In this document: piece after piece, positions 47,235 to 58,955 of the stretch
How the letters are laid out: the number at the start of each line of letters is the position of its first letter
Numbering within the stretch: the first letter of the stretch is position 1
NCBI GenBank assembly: GCA_020080175.1
Contig: JAGHQL010000088.1
Coordinates: 44,186 to 108,185, forward strand
Length of the DNA: 64,000 nt
Direction of reading: 5' to 3'
Source of the DNA: Glutinoglossum americanum
Taxonomy: Eukaryota; Ascomycota; Geoglossomycetes; Geoglossales; Geoglossaceae
The notes under the pieces: model-generated
The model's database searches: none
Told to the model about the DNA's origin: nothing
What the model saw: only the letters and a program-made list of their open reading frames with translations
Program-made: the position numbers and the translations under genes

Positions 47235-48203
47235 TCACACTTGAAGCCCCTTTCCGTACTTTGCCATGACCGCCCTTCGTAGGCCTACCAGATGCGTAAC
47301 CTGCGCGATGGGGACTAAGATATGGAATATCTGATGGCTTGACCCCTAGAATTTTGCGTCCGTTAGAGTCTCGTGGTGGGGCCAGGGATTTAAATAGTGG
47401 CTTACCCAAATATCGAACTTTCCGGACAACCTTCCCTCTGGCCACCGCTTTGCATATATTAGAGCGCCAACAAGGTATAATAGGGATTCAAGTACAATTT
47501 CCTTGAAAGGTATGCCAGCATTCAGGCCTTTGTAACCGTGGACCAGCCAGACGTGGGTCAATGAAGCCACTCCACTGCCTGCAAAAGCTATGAAAATACA
47601 AGCTCTCAAGCCCGCGGCGCGACCCGCGGCGCGCAAGGAGGGATGTAGAATCACTGTGTAAGTGGCAAGAGCCATGGATACACAGAGGCATTGATATATC
47701 ACTGCGTAAGATGAAGGCAGCGGGAGAAAGTGGGTTATCGATATTACCGTCGTTAGGATGTTGAGAACGATGCCGAGGAAGTCGAGGTGAAGGGTATTTT
47801 GGGAGACATGCGGAGAGTGAGGGTGTAACAGATGGAACATCGCGGAAAAAACCAAGCATAGATTTGCACCCAGCAGAAACATGCGGAGAACCAATCGATC
47901 TGTCCACGCCATGCTGGCCATTCCGCCAGCCAATCCGATGGTGAGTCCGGGCGCCAGCACCTCTGCCCCGAGGACATTCAGTCCTGCGAACACAAGCCCA
48001 GCGAATAGGTGTGACCAGATATTCACGGTTTCGTTGTGGATATACCATAAAGAACCATAGCATGCTCGCAGAGTATGAACGTTCTTGCGGTATCCTTGGC
48101 GGATTAGAGGGTTGATTTGGAGCCACTCCGGGAGCTCATCATATGAGCAGAGCGGCGATCGGGCTTCTGTTGATAGCGGGTCTTTGGTCTCCTTGGTCGC
48201 CAT
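47235..48203 (-). CDS. PAQR / adiponectin-receptor-like 7-TM protein
   Basis: Exons 48203-47406 and 47345-47235 with a 60-nt intron (GTAAGC...TTCTAG) give 302 aa. Signature motifs of the PAQR (ADIPOR/Izh/hemolysin III) family are in order: SLWYIHNETVNIWSHL (Ser/Asn/His motif), AMFHLLHPHSPHVSQNTLHL, then LDFLGIVLNIL, and, only after splicing, FDIWGSSHQIFHIL in the last helix. The two H-x(3)-H elements and the upstream His/Asp supply the zinc site of ceramidase-like PAQR receptors. Seven helices can be counted. Fungal members (Izh type) influence sterol, zinc and sphingolipid homeostasis in membranes. The start at 48203 has the best Kozak context; in-frame ATGs at 48278 and 48344 would add 25 or 47 residues. 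Unspliced reading would lose the zinc-binding last helix. Confidence 0.9.
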
Positions 48204-50702
48204 AGCCTTGCCCGGAGGGGTGGTTATGGGTAAACTCGTAGGTGGATATTTGGTGTAGTTAGTTAGGGCTCTTAGCATTGGCGCTGAAGGCACAAAACAG
48301 CGGACCCGAGCCCCGAGCGTATTTGACACAACGCAAGTGATCATATAAAGCAAAGGGCTCGCTTTCAGGCATTCATCCTAACCTCGCTTTCGTCACCACG
48401 TTTGGCTTGTCTGAGCAGGCTCTTACGAAACATAAGCATACCATAAACCCAATGCCATCTATGGAGACCTAACTGATATTCCGCTCTCCGCAGGGCCGAT
48501 CTGCCAGATAAGAGCGGCTTCACCCTCGCGCATTGGGTACTCTATTGGCGGGCCAAACAGTGATAGTTGGTCACCGCTAATTGGCCGCCCCTGACTTGTT
48601 GGGAGCCCCTCCCTGTGTGGTACTGTAGTGTGACAACCACAGACGCCCCACATTGCGTCACATACCTAACACCCAGAACCGGCTTGGTTGTTCTCAGGTT
48701 TTTTGCTGCAAGCCATAGTCCGGGGTGGCGGGGGGCGGGTGGAGGGAAGGGACGGATGGCCGAAAAGGGCGGTGCCCACCAACCCCACTGAACTTGTAAA
48801 GTGAACACACGTGCTCAAACACTTTCGAAATATCATCATGGCCGTCGGCAACTCCTAAATCCACTGCGATTAAAAGAAATGGGTTGGAGTAGACATGCTC
48901 CAATGAAGACTGTTGGAAAATTTAGAATAGTGACCACATTACAATCTCGCATACTATGTTAATCCACTCATGGACACAAATTTGCTATAAGATTCATATG
49001 GTAAATCAGTACAATCTAGATAAAAAATTTTTCCAGAGGGTGCGGGTGGCCTTTCCACAAAATTGCAGTGTTAGGGTAGCCAGCGGAATCAGGTTACAGA
49101 AAGCGTATCACAGCTGACTCAAGCATTATTCGGGCTTGGGAGATGGGAGGAGAAGTCGCATCCGCCATACAACTTTGGTGGGGTTCGCGGGACCGCTCCT
49201 TCCGGCCATAACGAAATATACGGGCCACCTACCAAGTGGTAACCCTAGCAGATGCTAAGTTTTCCGCGCCGACGGAGCACTCTCTGCCTGTGCGTAATGT
49301 AAACCCGTGTATGTCGTTTCCCAGGTGGCGAGCTAGAACCATACTGAGCCCCTGGCGTTTTTGGGGACAGCTACGTATTTTCCCGTCCGGCAACTTTATC
49401 CCTGAGCATCGCATTGCTGCCTACGTTGCTAACAGCTCAGTCTGGATTTCCATTTTCTGAGGTGGGCCGGCTGTAGTAAGCTGGGGGAGTGCACGGTCTG
49501 TGCGCTGGCACCGCTCCAAAGATCGAGCGACGGCGCGGCTGGGTGTGATGGCGGTCCTGGTGCTTGCGGATCCCCCCGGCTGGTAGGGGCCTTAGAACCC
49601 GGCCTGCAAGCCGGGATATCGGGAGTTGGGGACTCCCTTATCCTTGCAGTGTTTCGGCTTGCCCGGCCCGCTACAAACGTTAGAGTTGGCGAGGGCTGGT
49701 TTGCTAGGGCTTGACACCGCTATGTCTTTCCCTTTGTAGATATACCTAGACTACCTAGCATTCCACCAGGCTGGTGGAAGATCTTGCCTGATGAGTTGGG
49801 CAATGACTAAACGACCCTGACTCCCGGCTTGCGATGTACTTCACACGATAATGACCCCCATAATTCCGAGCCGCTTCCCCCAAATCTGTGTATCCCGGGC
49901 GCGTCCGGGGGCACTGGTTGGGCCAGCGGTGACTGGAGAGCAAATTGCGTTTGCTAAGTAAATTTGAGCACCTCATTTTTGCTTTATCTTCGATGCCGTC
50001 GCCGACTGGTAGATTCACAGTTAGCCAAACCTACTCTATTAGGCCTGGTGCCTGGCGATTTTAAGCTGGGTGTGGGCGAGTGGGCTTTGGCAACGGTAAT
50101 CCCTTCCTAAGTGACCGGAACAGCGTATTGCCGGGAGCGGGGATGGCCGCGAGCTCGTCCTCACCTCCGGATTTTGTGATTGTCGTTGGTATTTATGGGG
50201 CAATTTGGTATACTGATGACCCGATCGTTTGAAAAACGTCCGGAAACAACGGTAGAGATCATGGATATTCTTTCTGTCGGAAATAAGCATATGGGCATGT
50301 GACTGTTGAGGGCAAACCCTTGCCCCCCACCTTATTTTCTGTTAACACGCCAACCCTGTATTTGGGGAGCACATCACTTTCGAGACTTGGAACAATACAA
50401 CTCTAGACACACAAAACGAAGTCCTCACTTCCGACACTTCCTGGAGACCCTCGAACTAGTTATCTGTAACGCCCTTCGTCTCGGCCAACACCACGGCATA
50501 TTATTGAAGGTGTAGTACTGTAATTCCTGGTGTTTGGTGTTTGGGCTTAAAGTTCTCGATCCGGAAACGTGAAGTGGACTTTTGTGGCTACCTTGCCGCT
50601 GGACAACCAGATGTATTCCACGTACAACCTTCCCGCGCCCAGAACAGACACGCGGCTCTGCTAAACTGCAGGGAGTAAGGTAAGCAAGATGCCTCATTTT
50701 AT
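48204..50702. other. Intergenic, no supported gene
   Basis: Promoter side of the PAQR gene, then 2 kb without recognised coding sequence. Around 49480-49650 the DNA is GC-rich with short self-complementary blocks (CCGGC..GCCGG, GGGAGT..ACTCCC), possibly an old repeat. Confidence 0.4.
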
Positions 50703-50849
50703 GCTGGGATTCTCCACGCCGGATTACTGTACTATGTCTCGGTTGTTATGTGCTAGGATTCTCCACGCCGGGTTACTGTACTATGTCTCGGTTGTTATGT
50801 GCTGGGATTCTCCACACCGGATTACTGTACTATGTCTCGGTTGTTATGT
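50703..50849. repeat. Tandem repeat, 3 x 49 bp, nearly perfect
   Basis: Exactly three 49-base copies starting at 50703, 50752 and 50801. Each begins GCTGGGATTCTCCACGCCGG (copy 2 GCTAGG..., copy 3 ...CACACCGG) and ends CTCGGTTGTTATGT. Only a handful of transitions separate them. Confidence 0.95.
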
Positions 50850-51274
50850 TGTAAGGCCCACTCTTGGGGTAACCTTCTAGGGTATAATAGATAGCATAAT
50901 ACAGGCCGGATACTCCGAGCTGGGGATGTTCCGGCTGGTTTCGGGGATCGGGCATTTGTGGGTTGGCCGTGCTGACCCGGCCGGGTCAAAGCGAAATAAC
51001 GAACCAAGGCTTCGTTGGCGTTCATGGGGTTTATATTGATATCCCGCGCTGGGTCCCTGGAGCGCACGAATACTTACCATGGGTTGTTAGCATGGTGAAG
51101 GAAATAAAGCTAGGCTTGGTGTTCAGCGGGTAGGATACCCCGAGATTTGCCGAGGTCTCCATCTTACTGAGCGGTTTCTAGGGACAATGTACTCCTCGCA
51201 TCGGATTTGGATGAGATTGGTAGCTTCCTGAGATATCCGGAACCACATCCATTCTTGAACGAACGCTGTTTGAG
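50850..51274. other. Region upstream of thioesterase-like gene
   Basis: No separate gene. The thioesterase frame stays open upstream of its ATG to about 51225 (TAG, possible intron acceptor), so a missing 5' exon could lie here. Confidence 0.4.
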
Positions 51275-51928
51275 ATGGCGGGCTTAGGAAAGCGTATCGA
51301 CGACCCTCTAGAAGCCTCTTCATATTTCGCGCCGGGCGGAGGCGAAATATACGCTCCCCTCCGCAATGCTGTGACCTCTGTCGCCACAGAAATGGGCTAT
51401 GACACCTCCACCTTCACCGAGCACGGCGTTGTCTGGGCTGATGACCAAGACCCTTTCGGACACCTCAAGTATGCGGCATTCCCGCACCTGTTCGCGGTCT
51501 GCAACTTCCGGTTGTTTGAGAGTTTCTCTCGTTCCTTGGGGCCAGAGCTCTACGAAGAATTCTCTCGAGCTCGAGGTGTTGGCATAGTCACCAAGTCCTT
51601 CTCAATCGATCTGAAGCGACAGGTGAAGTACCCAGACGCGCTGCTCATTGCCGTCCGGGTCACGGAGATGAAACCGGATCGATACCATTGCATCACGACA
51701 ATCTGGTCCTATAGCCAACAGGCGATCGTGGCTGAGACTTCGGGGTATGCAGTGTTCTTCGACTATAAGAAGCAGAGACCCGCGAATCTGGTGGAGTATG
51801 GTGGGAGGTATAAGGAACTCTACGACGACCTGACGAGGAGGGCGGCGGCGGGGAATGCGATGTATGGAAAGTGGCTGGAACGAAATCCGAAGGCGAGGCC
51901 AAGAGTAAGGCCGGCTGAGAAGATGTAG
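51275..51928 (+). CDS. Hotdog-fold thioesterase-like protein
   Basis: 217-aa ORF. VVWADDQDPFGHLKYAAFPH, then CNFRLFESF, is the hotdog-fold signature in which acyl-CoA thioesterases carry an Asp-x-x-x-H motif. KSFSIDLKRQVKYPDALLIA, then RYHCITTIWSYSQQAIVAET and GYAVFFDYKKQRPANLVE, follow the family order. These fungal relatives of 4-hydroxybenzoyl-CoA thioesterases probably hydrolyse acyl-CoA or acyl-thioesters; the substrate is unknown. Catalytic Asp/His appear kept (D-P-F-G-H). The N-terminal part resembles family sequences that are usually longer, so a 5' exon may be missing upstream. The 3' end is 226 bp from the convergent peroxidase gene. Confidence 0.8.
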   Translation: MAGLGKRIDDPLEASSYFAPGGGEIYAPLRNAVTSVATEMGYDTSTFTEHGVVWADDQDPFGHLKYAAFPHLFAVCNFRLFESFSRSLGPELYEEFSRARGVGIVTKSFSIDLKRQVKYPDALLIAVRVTEMKPDRYHCITTIWSYSQQAIVAETSGYAVFFDYKKQRPANLVEYGGRYKELYDDLTRRAAAGNAMYGKWLERNPKARPRVRPAEKM

Positions 51929-52154
51929 CGACAGAAGGGTGGGGTTCATCGAGCCTACTACCCGTGTGTGCCCTTTACTTTTGGTAGCTTTTCTATTTAT
52001 ATAGCTAGCTGTCTCGGGAAAATACGCTCTAAGCAAGTTGGAAAATTTTAACTTGGTTGTAGCCACATGCCTAAATATTTGGAATCCCTTGCATAGTAGC
52101 TGGTCGCGGGTCTTCTAACACCCCTTTCTGCTCCACCAACAACCTCTTCGCCTA

Positions 52155-53260
52155 TTAACCCTCGAATCTAGGTTTGTCCGGCTCAACATCCCTCCCATCA
52201 CCGTCGTCCTCTGGAAGCGGTCTCACAATCTGGAAGCCAATATGGTGACTCATCCGATCTATATATGCGTTCGACTCGACGCTGAAAAATGGCAACTCGC
52301 GTCGCCCGTAAGTAGTGGGGAGGTCTTCGTCGACGTAGAGCTTGCGGACATCCTCGACATAGACCGTATTGAGGCCATTGGGGCCAACTCGGCCAAGGAT
52401 GCCTACGAGGTTTGCGTATTGGGCACTAAACATGGGCTGGTGTTAGTTGTGATCGACGTTAGGAAAGAGTTATTTACAGAGCGCAAATGGCATCGCCGTT
52501 TCCGAATCGGAATTTGGGGTTTTCGGCCTTGCTTTGGCTATGCCGAAGATGGTGGTGCTCAGCCATGTCCTCCATGGTGAGGGTCTCGTTGTCTTTCGAG
52601 AAGCCGAGCAGAGACTCTAGCAATGTGAGGTTGAGGTTGACGTTGTCTCCTAACTCGATGTCATTCCTGGTTGGGGCAGCGAGACAATTGGTAACGTGTT
52701 GTACAGCTTTGTCCTTACAGGGTCACTCAGTCTCGCTATCCTCTAGAACTCCCCAACAGGGAGGCTAATGGTATTAGGAGGCTTACTGCAAACATATCGA
52801 GGTCCATGTAGGTGGGGTTCCCGTGTTGCCCGAAGGACGGACCTAGTACGATCCAAATCTGCGTATGCCTTGTGAGCCTTCTGTGATGTCACAACCTTCT
52901 AGGTTCTCTTACATTGTCATCCCCAAAATTGAAGACATCACGACTGGCCTGTGCAATGTCCTCGAATGTTATGTGCCTCCCATCCCGCCTGATGTAACCG
53001 CGATTCGCCAACATGTTCACCCCCGGACAGCTCGAGCGTTTGAATGCCCCATTCTGGTCGTTGTTTTCGTGCTTCTCCCAGTAGTTGATGGACTCGTCTA
53101 TTCCGAATGGCACCTTTCCTGGGACGGGGTGTTGTGGGTTCGGGATATAAGGTTCGTTGCGTCCGGGGGCATTGTGCAATGGCCGTTGGGAAGAGGAAGG
53201 AGGAATGGACCACGCTGGAGAGATGAGAAGGGCTGAAAGGACGCATGTATAGCTCACCAT
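52155..53260 (-). CDS. Secreted heme-thiolate peroxidase homologue, catalytic motifs altered
   Basis: Exons 53260-52913, 52858-52787, 52713-52478 and 52425-52155 (introns 54, 73 and 52 nt) join in phase to 308 aa. A signal peptide (MVSYTCVLSALLISPAWS) leads to PGKVPFGIDESINYW and the heme-ligand motif SSCPGVNMLANRGYIRRDGR with Cys78, the hallmark of chloroperoxidase/unspecific peroxygenases. FVFNFGDDN-like and GPSFGQHGNPTYMDLDMFA segments follow. Where the family has Glu-His-Asp before the S/T-R-N-D element, this protein reads VTNCLAAPTRND (149-151 NCL). In the helix where the catalytic Glu follows Gly, it reads ALAQYANLVGILG (Gln221). The thiolate ligand is thus kept, but the magnesium-site and acid-base residues seem lost. 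The last 20 residues are acidic (PEDDGDGRDVEPDKPRFEG). The model is hand-spliced; an RNA read could alter exon 3. Confidence 0.75.
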
Positions 53261-55442
53261 TGTCACATGCAGTGATTGGTGCCACTCCAGGTAGATAAAG
53301 AAACTCACTAACTATCCTATCACTTTACTAGAGGTTCTTAGCTAGTGTATATATTCCCGTATCTTAAGGCTCCATTCCTAGGCATTACACTACTTGTCGT
53401 TCCTAGTGTGGCGTCAGAGCAAGGTAAAGCACCTAGGCGCAGCAGAGCCAGATGGATCCATCATGGCCACCATGCGCGATCTCGCCAAGTAATATAGCTA
53501 ATCTTGCCACTCACGAACTGCTAATTACCTACACATCCTCGCCTTTTTCTCCACTTGGATCATCGCCGCGTGTCGCGCCTTGTCTGGTCTTGTTTTCGGG
53601 TTAATGCTTGTGAACTCTAGGCTCGTGCTCGCAGAAACCGGCGGTCTTGCCATCACCGCAGGGCCTACTCCAGCTTCGCCTGCGAGTTGATCGCAGCCCC
53701 AGACGGCGATGGTTTCGCTGTCTGGATACGAGCACGCTCGCCATTCAATATGAGCCGGCCGAAACGACCGTTGAGATAGTACCGTTTCGGCATGATTTAT
53801 GGTGCTTGACGATGCATTTCAATTTATTTCCCTACCCCCGATTATTTTCAACTTTAATGATCCGCCCGTATCCCGAACGGTCATCTCGGATGATGCATGT
53901 CTGGGGTTAGCGATTGCCCACTCCCCTGCGGTGGTGTGCATGTACTAGATAATTGGACTGCCTAGTTCGAGTCGAATTTATAACGTAATATCATATTCTG
54001 CAACTTCATATCGTACATATCCCTAAACGCCAATATTCTGCGATAACCATGGCTCCTTTTGTGCGGGGATGCCATTGTATGGAAAGGAATTTCTAGGGCT
54101 GTATCGAGTTTGATAGATTAGCCTCCTTTTGTCCTGGGCTTACAACTGAATGATGCCGCCACTGGGGTTGTTGATTATACTCGGGATGTCGATAACAGTT
54201 ACAACACGTTTAAGGAATAGAAGTGCTGCGAGGGTTTCGCCGCATGCTGGAGGATTCTGCAGGCCGTTCCGGGGTACACTATGGCCAAACGTGCTATGGG
54301 TTGGGTCTATAACGGTACGTGGGCCCCACAAAAGACTAATCCCCAAAAGGACGCTATAGCCAAACCCGCAGCCGCGATCTCCCATCTGACGCGTTCGTCC
54401 CGGGGCGTACCTTCTGTTTCTTCTAGCTGGAAGGCGAGGGTCTTATTTGACTGCCTGCAGAGTGAGGCTGGAAAGTTAGGCTTTTCTGTTCCTTTGCTCG
54501 GTCCCTCTGCTGCCAAGCTAGCTCTTACTTTGCTATATTTTAGGAGCTTTCCAGGTGCACTATGGCCTCTCGTTATCCTGATTAGGGGCCTCCGATCTAT
54601 AGAAAATAGTTATGCTGTTGTAATAGCACGTTTTAAGGATTTCACACACACCATTAGGGTGAGGCAAGTAGAATACTTGTTTGGGCTGGTGGATCATGTG
54701 CAGGACGTTACGAACATTCTATATAGGGGGTGCTAATGAGCAGAATTCGGTATCGCCATAATTGGGTATCTCCTAGCTCCTTAGTTAAGTAGTCACTAAA
54801 ACCGTAGGGTGCTGGCTAGCTTGTTGGGCGTACTACCACACTTGAGCGGGCCTACAAACCGCACACATTGCTTCCAAGGAGCCACCAATTGGTCTGTGCG
54901 TATTTGGAGGCCTCTGGAGATGCCTGGGAGGTGTATATAGGGGCTCCCAGGTCCTTGTAGACGCTTTGGAGTTATGTCACGGAAAGCTGGGCAGGTGTCA
55001 GCATGCATCTCGGGAGCTGTCAATAAAAACCCGGAGGACGCCCTTAGGTGGTACGTACCTGAGGCGTTCGCGTTTCGTTTCTTGCATTCTCGTATCGTAC
55101 AAGGTCTTATAGAGGGACGTGTAGTGTGGACGACTCCGGACTTTACGTTTAAGGGTCTCCTTGTCATGCTCCTTACTTCCGAGTTCGCAGTCACCCTCAG
55201 ACGCAGGGCATGTCCCTCTTTTCCACAACACTCCCCTGTAGAGAGCAGGGAAGACTGGCCAACTGGTTTTCCGCGCTGCCGGCTGTCGCATCTTTTCAAA
55301 TTCCGCAGAAATGTAAACCACAATTGCTCCCATGGACCGCCAACCCTCGGAGTAACAGGATAGCATATAGTCCTCTCTTTGTAAGCTCGTTTTTGTTCTC
55401 ACAAACCGAACCAAACCCGCTTCCACTCTGTTCGATCGAATT
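53261..55442. other. Shared upstream region of peroxidase and lipoxygenase
   Basis: 2.2 kb between divergent genes. The plus frame 54281-54736 (151 aa) and the minus frame 54796-55323 have no motif I recognise. No repeat seen; it could hold regulatory sites common to both genes. Confidence 0.4.
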
Positions 55443-57413
55443 ATGGAGCCTTTTCTGTTTGCCTCTGAGGCGTTTCTATTATGGCTATTATTAGCAGCGG
55501 ACGCAGTCTCTGCTTTTCCACGACCACCTCAGCGACTAGGGGCGCAAAAAATTCTCCACGACACCTTATCCTTGCCAAGGCGGAATCTCACGTTGCCAGT
55601 CCATGACCCGGCTCCTTGTCAGCGGATCACTGAACTAGAGCGAAATAGAAAGGGTTATCTGTATGGCCGCTCACTCATTGGGGATTCATCGTACTTTATT
55701 TCGGGGGAATTGGGAGATCGATTGATTAAGGAGCATCTAGATTTGTGGTATAGGGATGCGGCTTGGGTATCAGAGGCGGTTGAAAATGGGTCGCGAGCAG
55801 TGGCAGAAGCCGTTGCCAGGGTACGTACCCCACTTGCACGCTCACTATTTTGACGTGACGCTAAACCTGCTGCGTCACTTTCAGGGCGGGGGACTTGGAG
55901 ATTTGGCGAGCTACGAACTTCTATACCGGGACCAATGGCAGGAGGTGAATCCTGCTGGTGTTGCTCCCGGAGTCCACACCAATTACACTCAAGATCTGTT
56001 TTTCTCCATGGAGAGACTTTCCGCGAATGCCTTCTCCGTGCGCCGCCTTCACCCCACCAAGGATAGGTTGCCCTTTGCGGTCGAAGAGAGCATAGTCCAG
56101 AAACTCACGGGCCTGAGCCTCTCCACTTTGCATGTTACCGGAAGACTGTTTCTATCCGATCATTCGTATCAGCTAGACTATCTGGATACACTGTCTAAAG
56201 GTCGTTACTCAGCTGCCTGCAGCGCTTACTTCTACATTCACCCCGTCAGCAACGAGTTTCTCCCACTGGCCATAAAGACCAACGTCGGCGAGAACCTCAC
56301 ATATACGCCGCTGGATGAACATAACGATTGGATGCTAGCCAAGATGCTGTATAACTCAAACGACCTCTTTCATGGGCAGGTATCTCATCTAGCAAGTTCT
56401 CATGCAGTAGCAGAGATCGTGCACCAAGCGGCATTGCGGACGATGAGCAAATCGCACCCAGTGCGCGCATATCTCGATCGTAGTACGTTTGCTATTCATC
56501 CCATAGAGGACTGAGCCCCAAATAACTCATATCATATTGCACTTTAGTTATGTACCAGGCCTATGCCATCCGTCCTGTTGGCGAGAGCGCTCTTTTTAGC
56601 AACGGCGGCTTCTTTGACACTGTGTTTTCCACCACAAACCCTGCCGTTCGTCGCTTTGCGACAAAATTTTATCCTGCAACCGTCGGGCGTTTTCGTGCCA
56701 ACTACTTAGTGTCTGCGCTCGAGTCCCGTGGTCTCATCAACTGCACTTACGGCCCCGCTCTGCAGCATTTCCCCTTATTTGAAGACGCTGCTCCAGTTGT
56801 AGGTGCAATGAGGCGGTTTGCAACCAGTTTCGTGGATGCATACTACCTAGAGGGTGACCTTATGGCCAGGGACCACGAACTCCAAGAATGGGCGCTAGAG
56901 GCAACAGGGCCTGCTAAAGTGCTGGACTTTCCTACCTGGCCCCTTATGCAGAAGGAGACTCTTGTGGATATTCTCACCCATATGGCATACTTGACGGGGG
57001 TTAGCCATCACGTCCTTAATAGTGGCACTCCCTGCACCACAACGGGTGTCTTACCCTTCCACCCTGCTGCAATCTTCCAACCGATTCCAAAATCCAAGGG
57101 CGTCAAGTCCTTGCTGCCTTACCTTCCGGATCTCGGCACTTCCATCGCTCAGATCGGGCTCTTTATACGGTTTAATCGGGCAAAGCTGATTGATGGAAGA
57201 GGTTGCCTTGTGAATATGTTCTCTGATGACGGCTTCCTGCACGGACAGCCAAATGAGGTGCAGAAAGCAGCTGAGGAATTTAAAGGGAAGATGGAAGAGA
57301 TTAGTAAAATAATCAGAGGTAGAGAGTTCGACCAGGAAGGGAAGGCCCAGGGAATACCGTTTATATGGCGTGGGATGGATCCCAGCAGCGTCCCGTATTA
57401 TTTGAGCGTTTAG
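55443..57413 (+). CDS. Secreted manganese lipoxygenase
   Basis: Exons 55443-55820, 55885-56482 and 56548-57413 (introns 64 and 65 nt, good GTACGT donors) give 613 aa, the usual length of fungal Mn-lipoxygenases. A signal peptide ([10 protein letters not shown], about 1-24) is followed by the catalytic helices: [39 protein letters not shown], then [36 protein letters not shown] and [14 protein letters not shown]. Metal ligands expected for the family are present: His294 and His299 (H-x4-H), His479 and Asn483 (H-x3-N), and a C-terminal Val613 (PYYLSV). The enzyme adds oxygen to linoleic/linolenic acid outside the cell, making hydroperoxides. The TGA at 56512 lies inside intron 2, so the gene is intact. 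Divergent from the peroxidase gene and about 1.5 kb from the isomerase gene. Confidence 0.93.
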
Positions 57414-58955
57414 TGGTTTACTCTAGCTTGCGTGTTCAGTACGAAAGGCAGATGGGCATCTCTATTGCATGCGCGGCTTGAGGTTTGGCGGGACTTGGCG
57501 GGATAGGCTAAGTTGATTTGAGTATTCTAGCTACTAAATTAGAGTAGGCGAAGCCCTTCAACAAAGCATTAGATTACAGGTAGACGACTTGGGCTGACAC
57601 TGGGTAAAGCCCCGGAAATGTATGTGTGACGCTAAGACCGTCTAATACGTGACGGTAAGCACGTACCCGGCTTAACATGCTAGGGCCATGGGCTAGAGTC
57701 TGGGATGGCCATTCGTGACGCGAACCCCGCCAAACCCACAACAGATTCCGCAAACGCAAATTGCATATTTTGAAACCCTTGGGTGCTTATGGCCTGAAAA
57801 TCATATACAGTGCCGAATTCTACTGTTTGTTTCCTATCTATGTATTACATTAATATAAGCAATGATCCTTCAGCAACTTGGATACTAGTGGTTATTTCTA
57901 TAAAACTTTGGGGGTATGAGGGATTGAGTACCTTTCCACCAAAACCCATAAGCTAGGTACCTGCGTCACAAATGGCCATCTCGGACTCTTGAGCTTGATG
58001 CATTTCTCCGCCTGATACGATCCATTGCTTCTCTTGTATACCGCAACCCCAATGAGCCCAGAACCCTATTGATGACCCTGGACTATTTCCAGGTCCTCTT
58101 TTCACATTTCCTTGATGTTATATGTTGATATCTTGTGGCGTCATGGATGTCTTGGCTACCAACACGACGTCCGTTTGGTGTTGAGCACCCAGTTTAATTG
58201 TGAGGTAGTCGATTCTGCATACCCGATATTGCATTGGAAAGCCAACTCCCGCTATTGCTTCAGTGCCCCTTTATTGGCATTCGGAGGCTTGGCATGCTGT
58301 TTCTCATCGCCTTTCTTTCCCATATAAACCTTGCGATTGTGGCACCTCATGTATTAAGATATCAAGAATTAAGCCGAGTTATATTCTATTAGCTACATCC
58401 GACTGGGCACCTTGCATAGCGCCGGTCAGTGCTGCTTTTTAAGTCTATACACAACGCTACCGTTACACGAGCTTTCGATGTTATAGCTGATCTTTTTCTA
58501 TTGCGTAGCAGTATTTCTCTCAAGAGTTTTCACTGCTTTGATAAATGCCAATCCAATATCAACCAAGCCCGCAGGAATCTCATAGGGCGCTTGGCCCTGT
58601 CGTGGTTCTGAGCTAAAGTCATATAAGAAGGTTTAATGGTGATATCTATCTATACAAGTTAATATAAACTTACTATTCTGAAAAACCCAGAGTGCTGCAC
58701 GAACTACACTCTGGGTCTGTTAGCACGACGACGAGCTATCAGGTTTTGAAGTGGTTCTGGTAAAGACGGAAGCTCTTTGAGCAACTTCAATAATTCTACA
58801 TCTCCCATCCTCGTCTCCAGTGATCGACGTTAACTAGTTTGTGTAACTGCTACATTCCATATTCTGCGACTAGAGCCCGGGTAATATCTCTTTAAAACTA
58901 ACAAACTGCAGACAGTCGCAAGATTCAACTTTACAGCTTATGTTTCTTTACTCCC
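57414..58955. other. Convergent intergenic spacer
   Basis: Between the 3' ends of the lipoxygenase and isomerase genes. AT-rich, short frames only, no gene recognised. Confidence 0.4.

Noticed and set aside
52714-52786. Frameshifted E-H-D-A-S-L motif (GATAGCGAGACTGAGTGACC) suggesting a peroxidase pseudogene
   Set aside because: The stretch fits an intron better: splicing it out joins two open exons in phase, and the aligned position then reads VTNCLAAPTRND.
54281-54736. 151-aa plus-strand ORF between peroxidase and lipoxygenase
   Set aside because: No motif and overlapping antisense frames; kept only as part of the intergenic description.
56483-56547. Premature stop (TGA at 56512) splitting the lipoxygenase
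   Set aside because: A GTACGT donor at 56483 and TTTAG acceptor at 56547 remove it in phase and restore the conserved [15 protein letters not shown].
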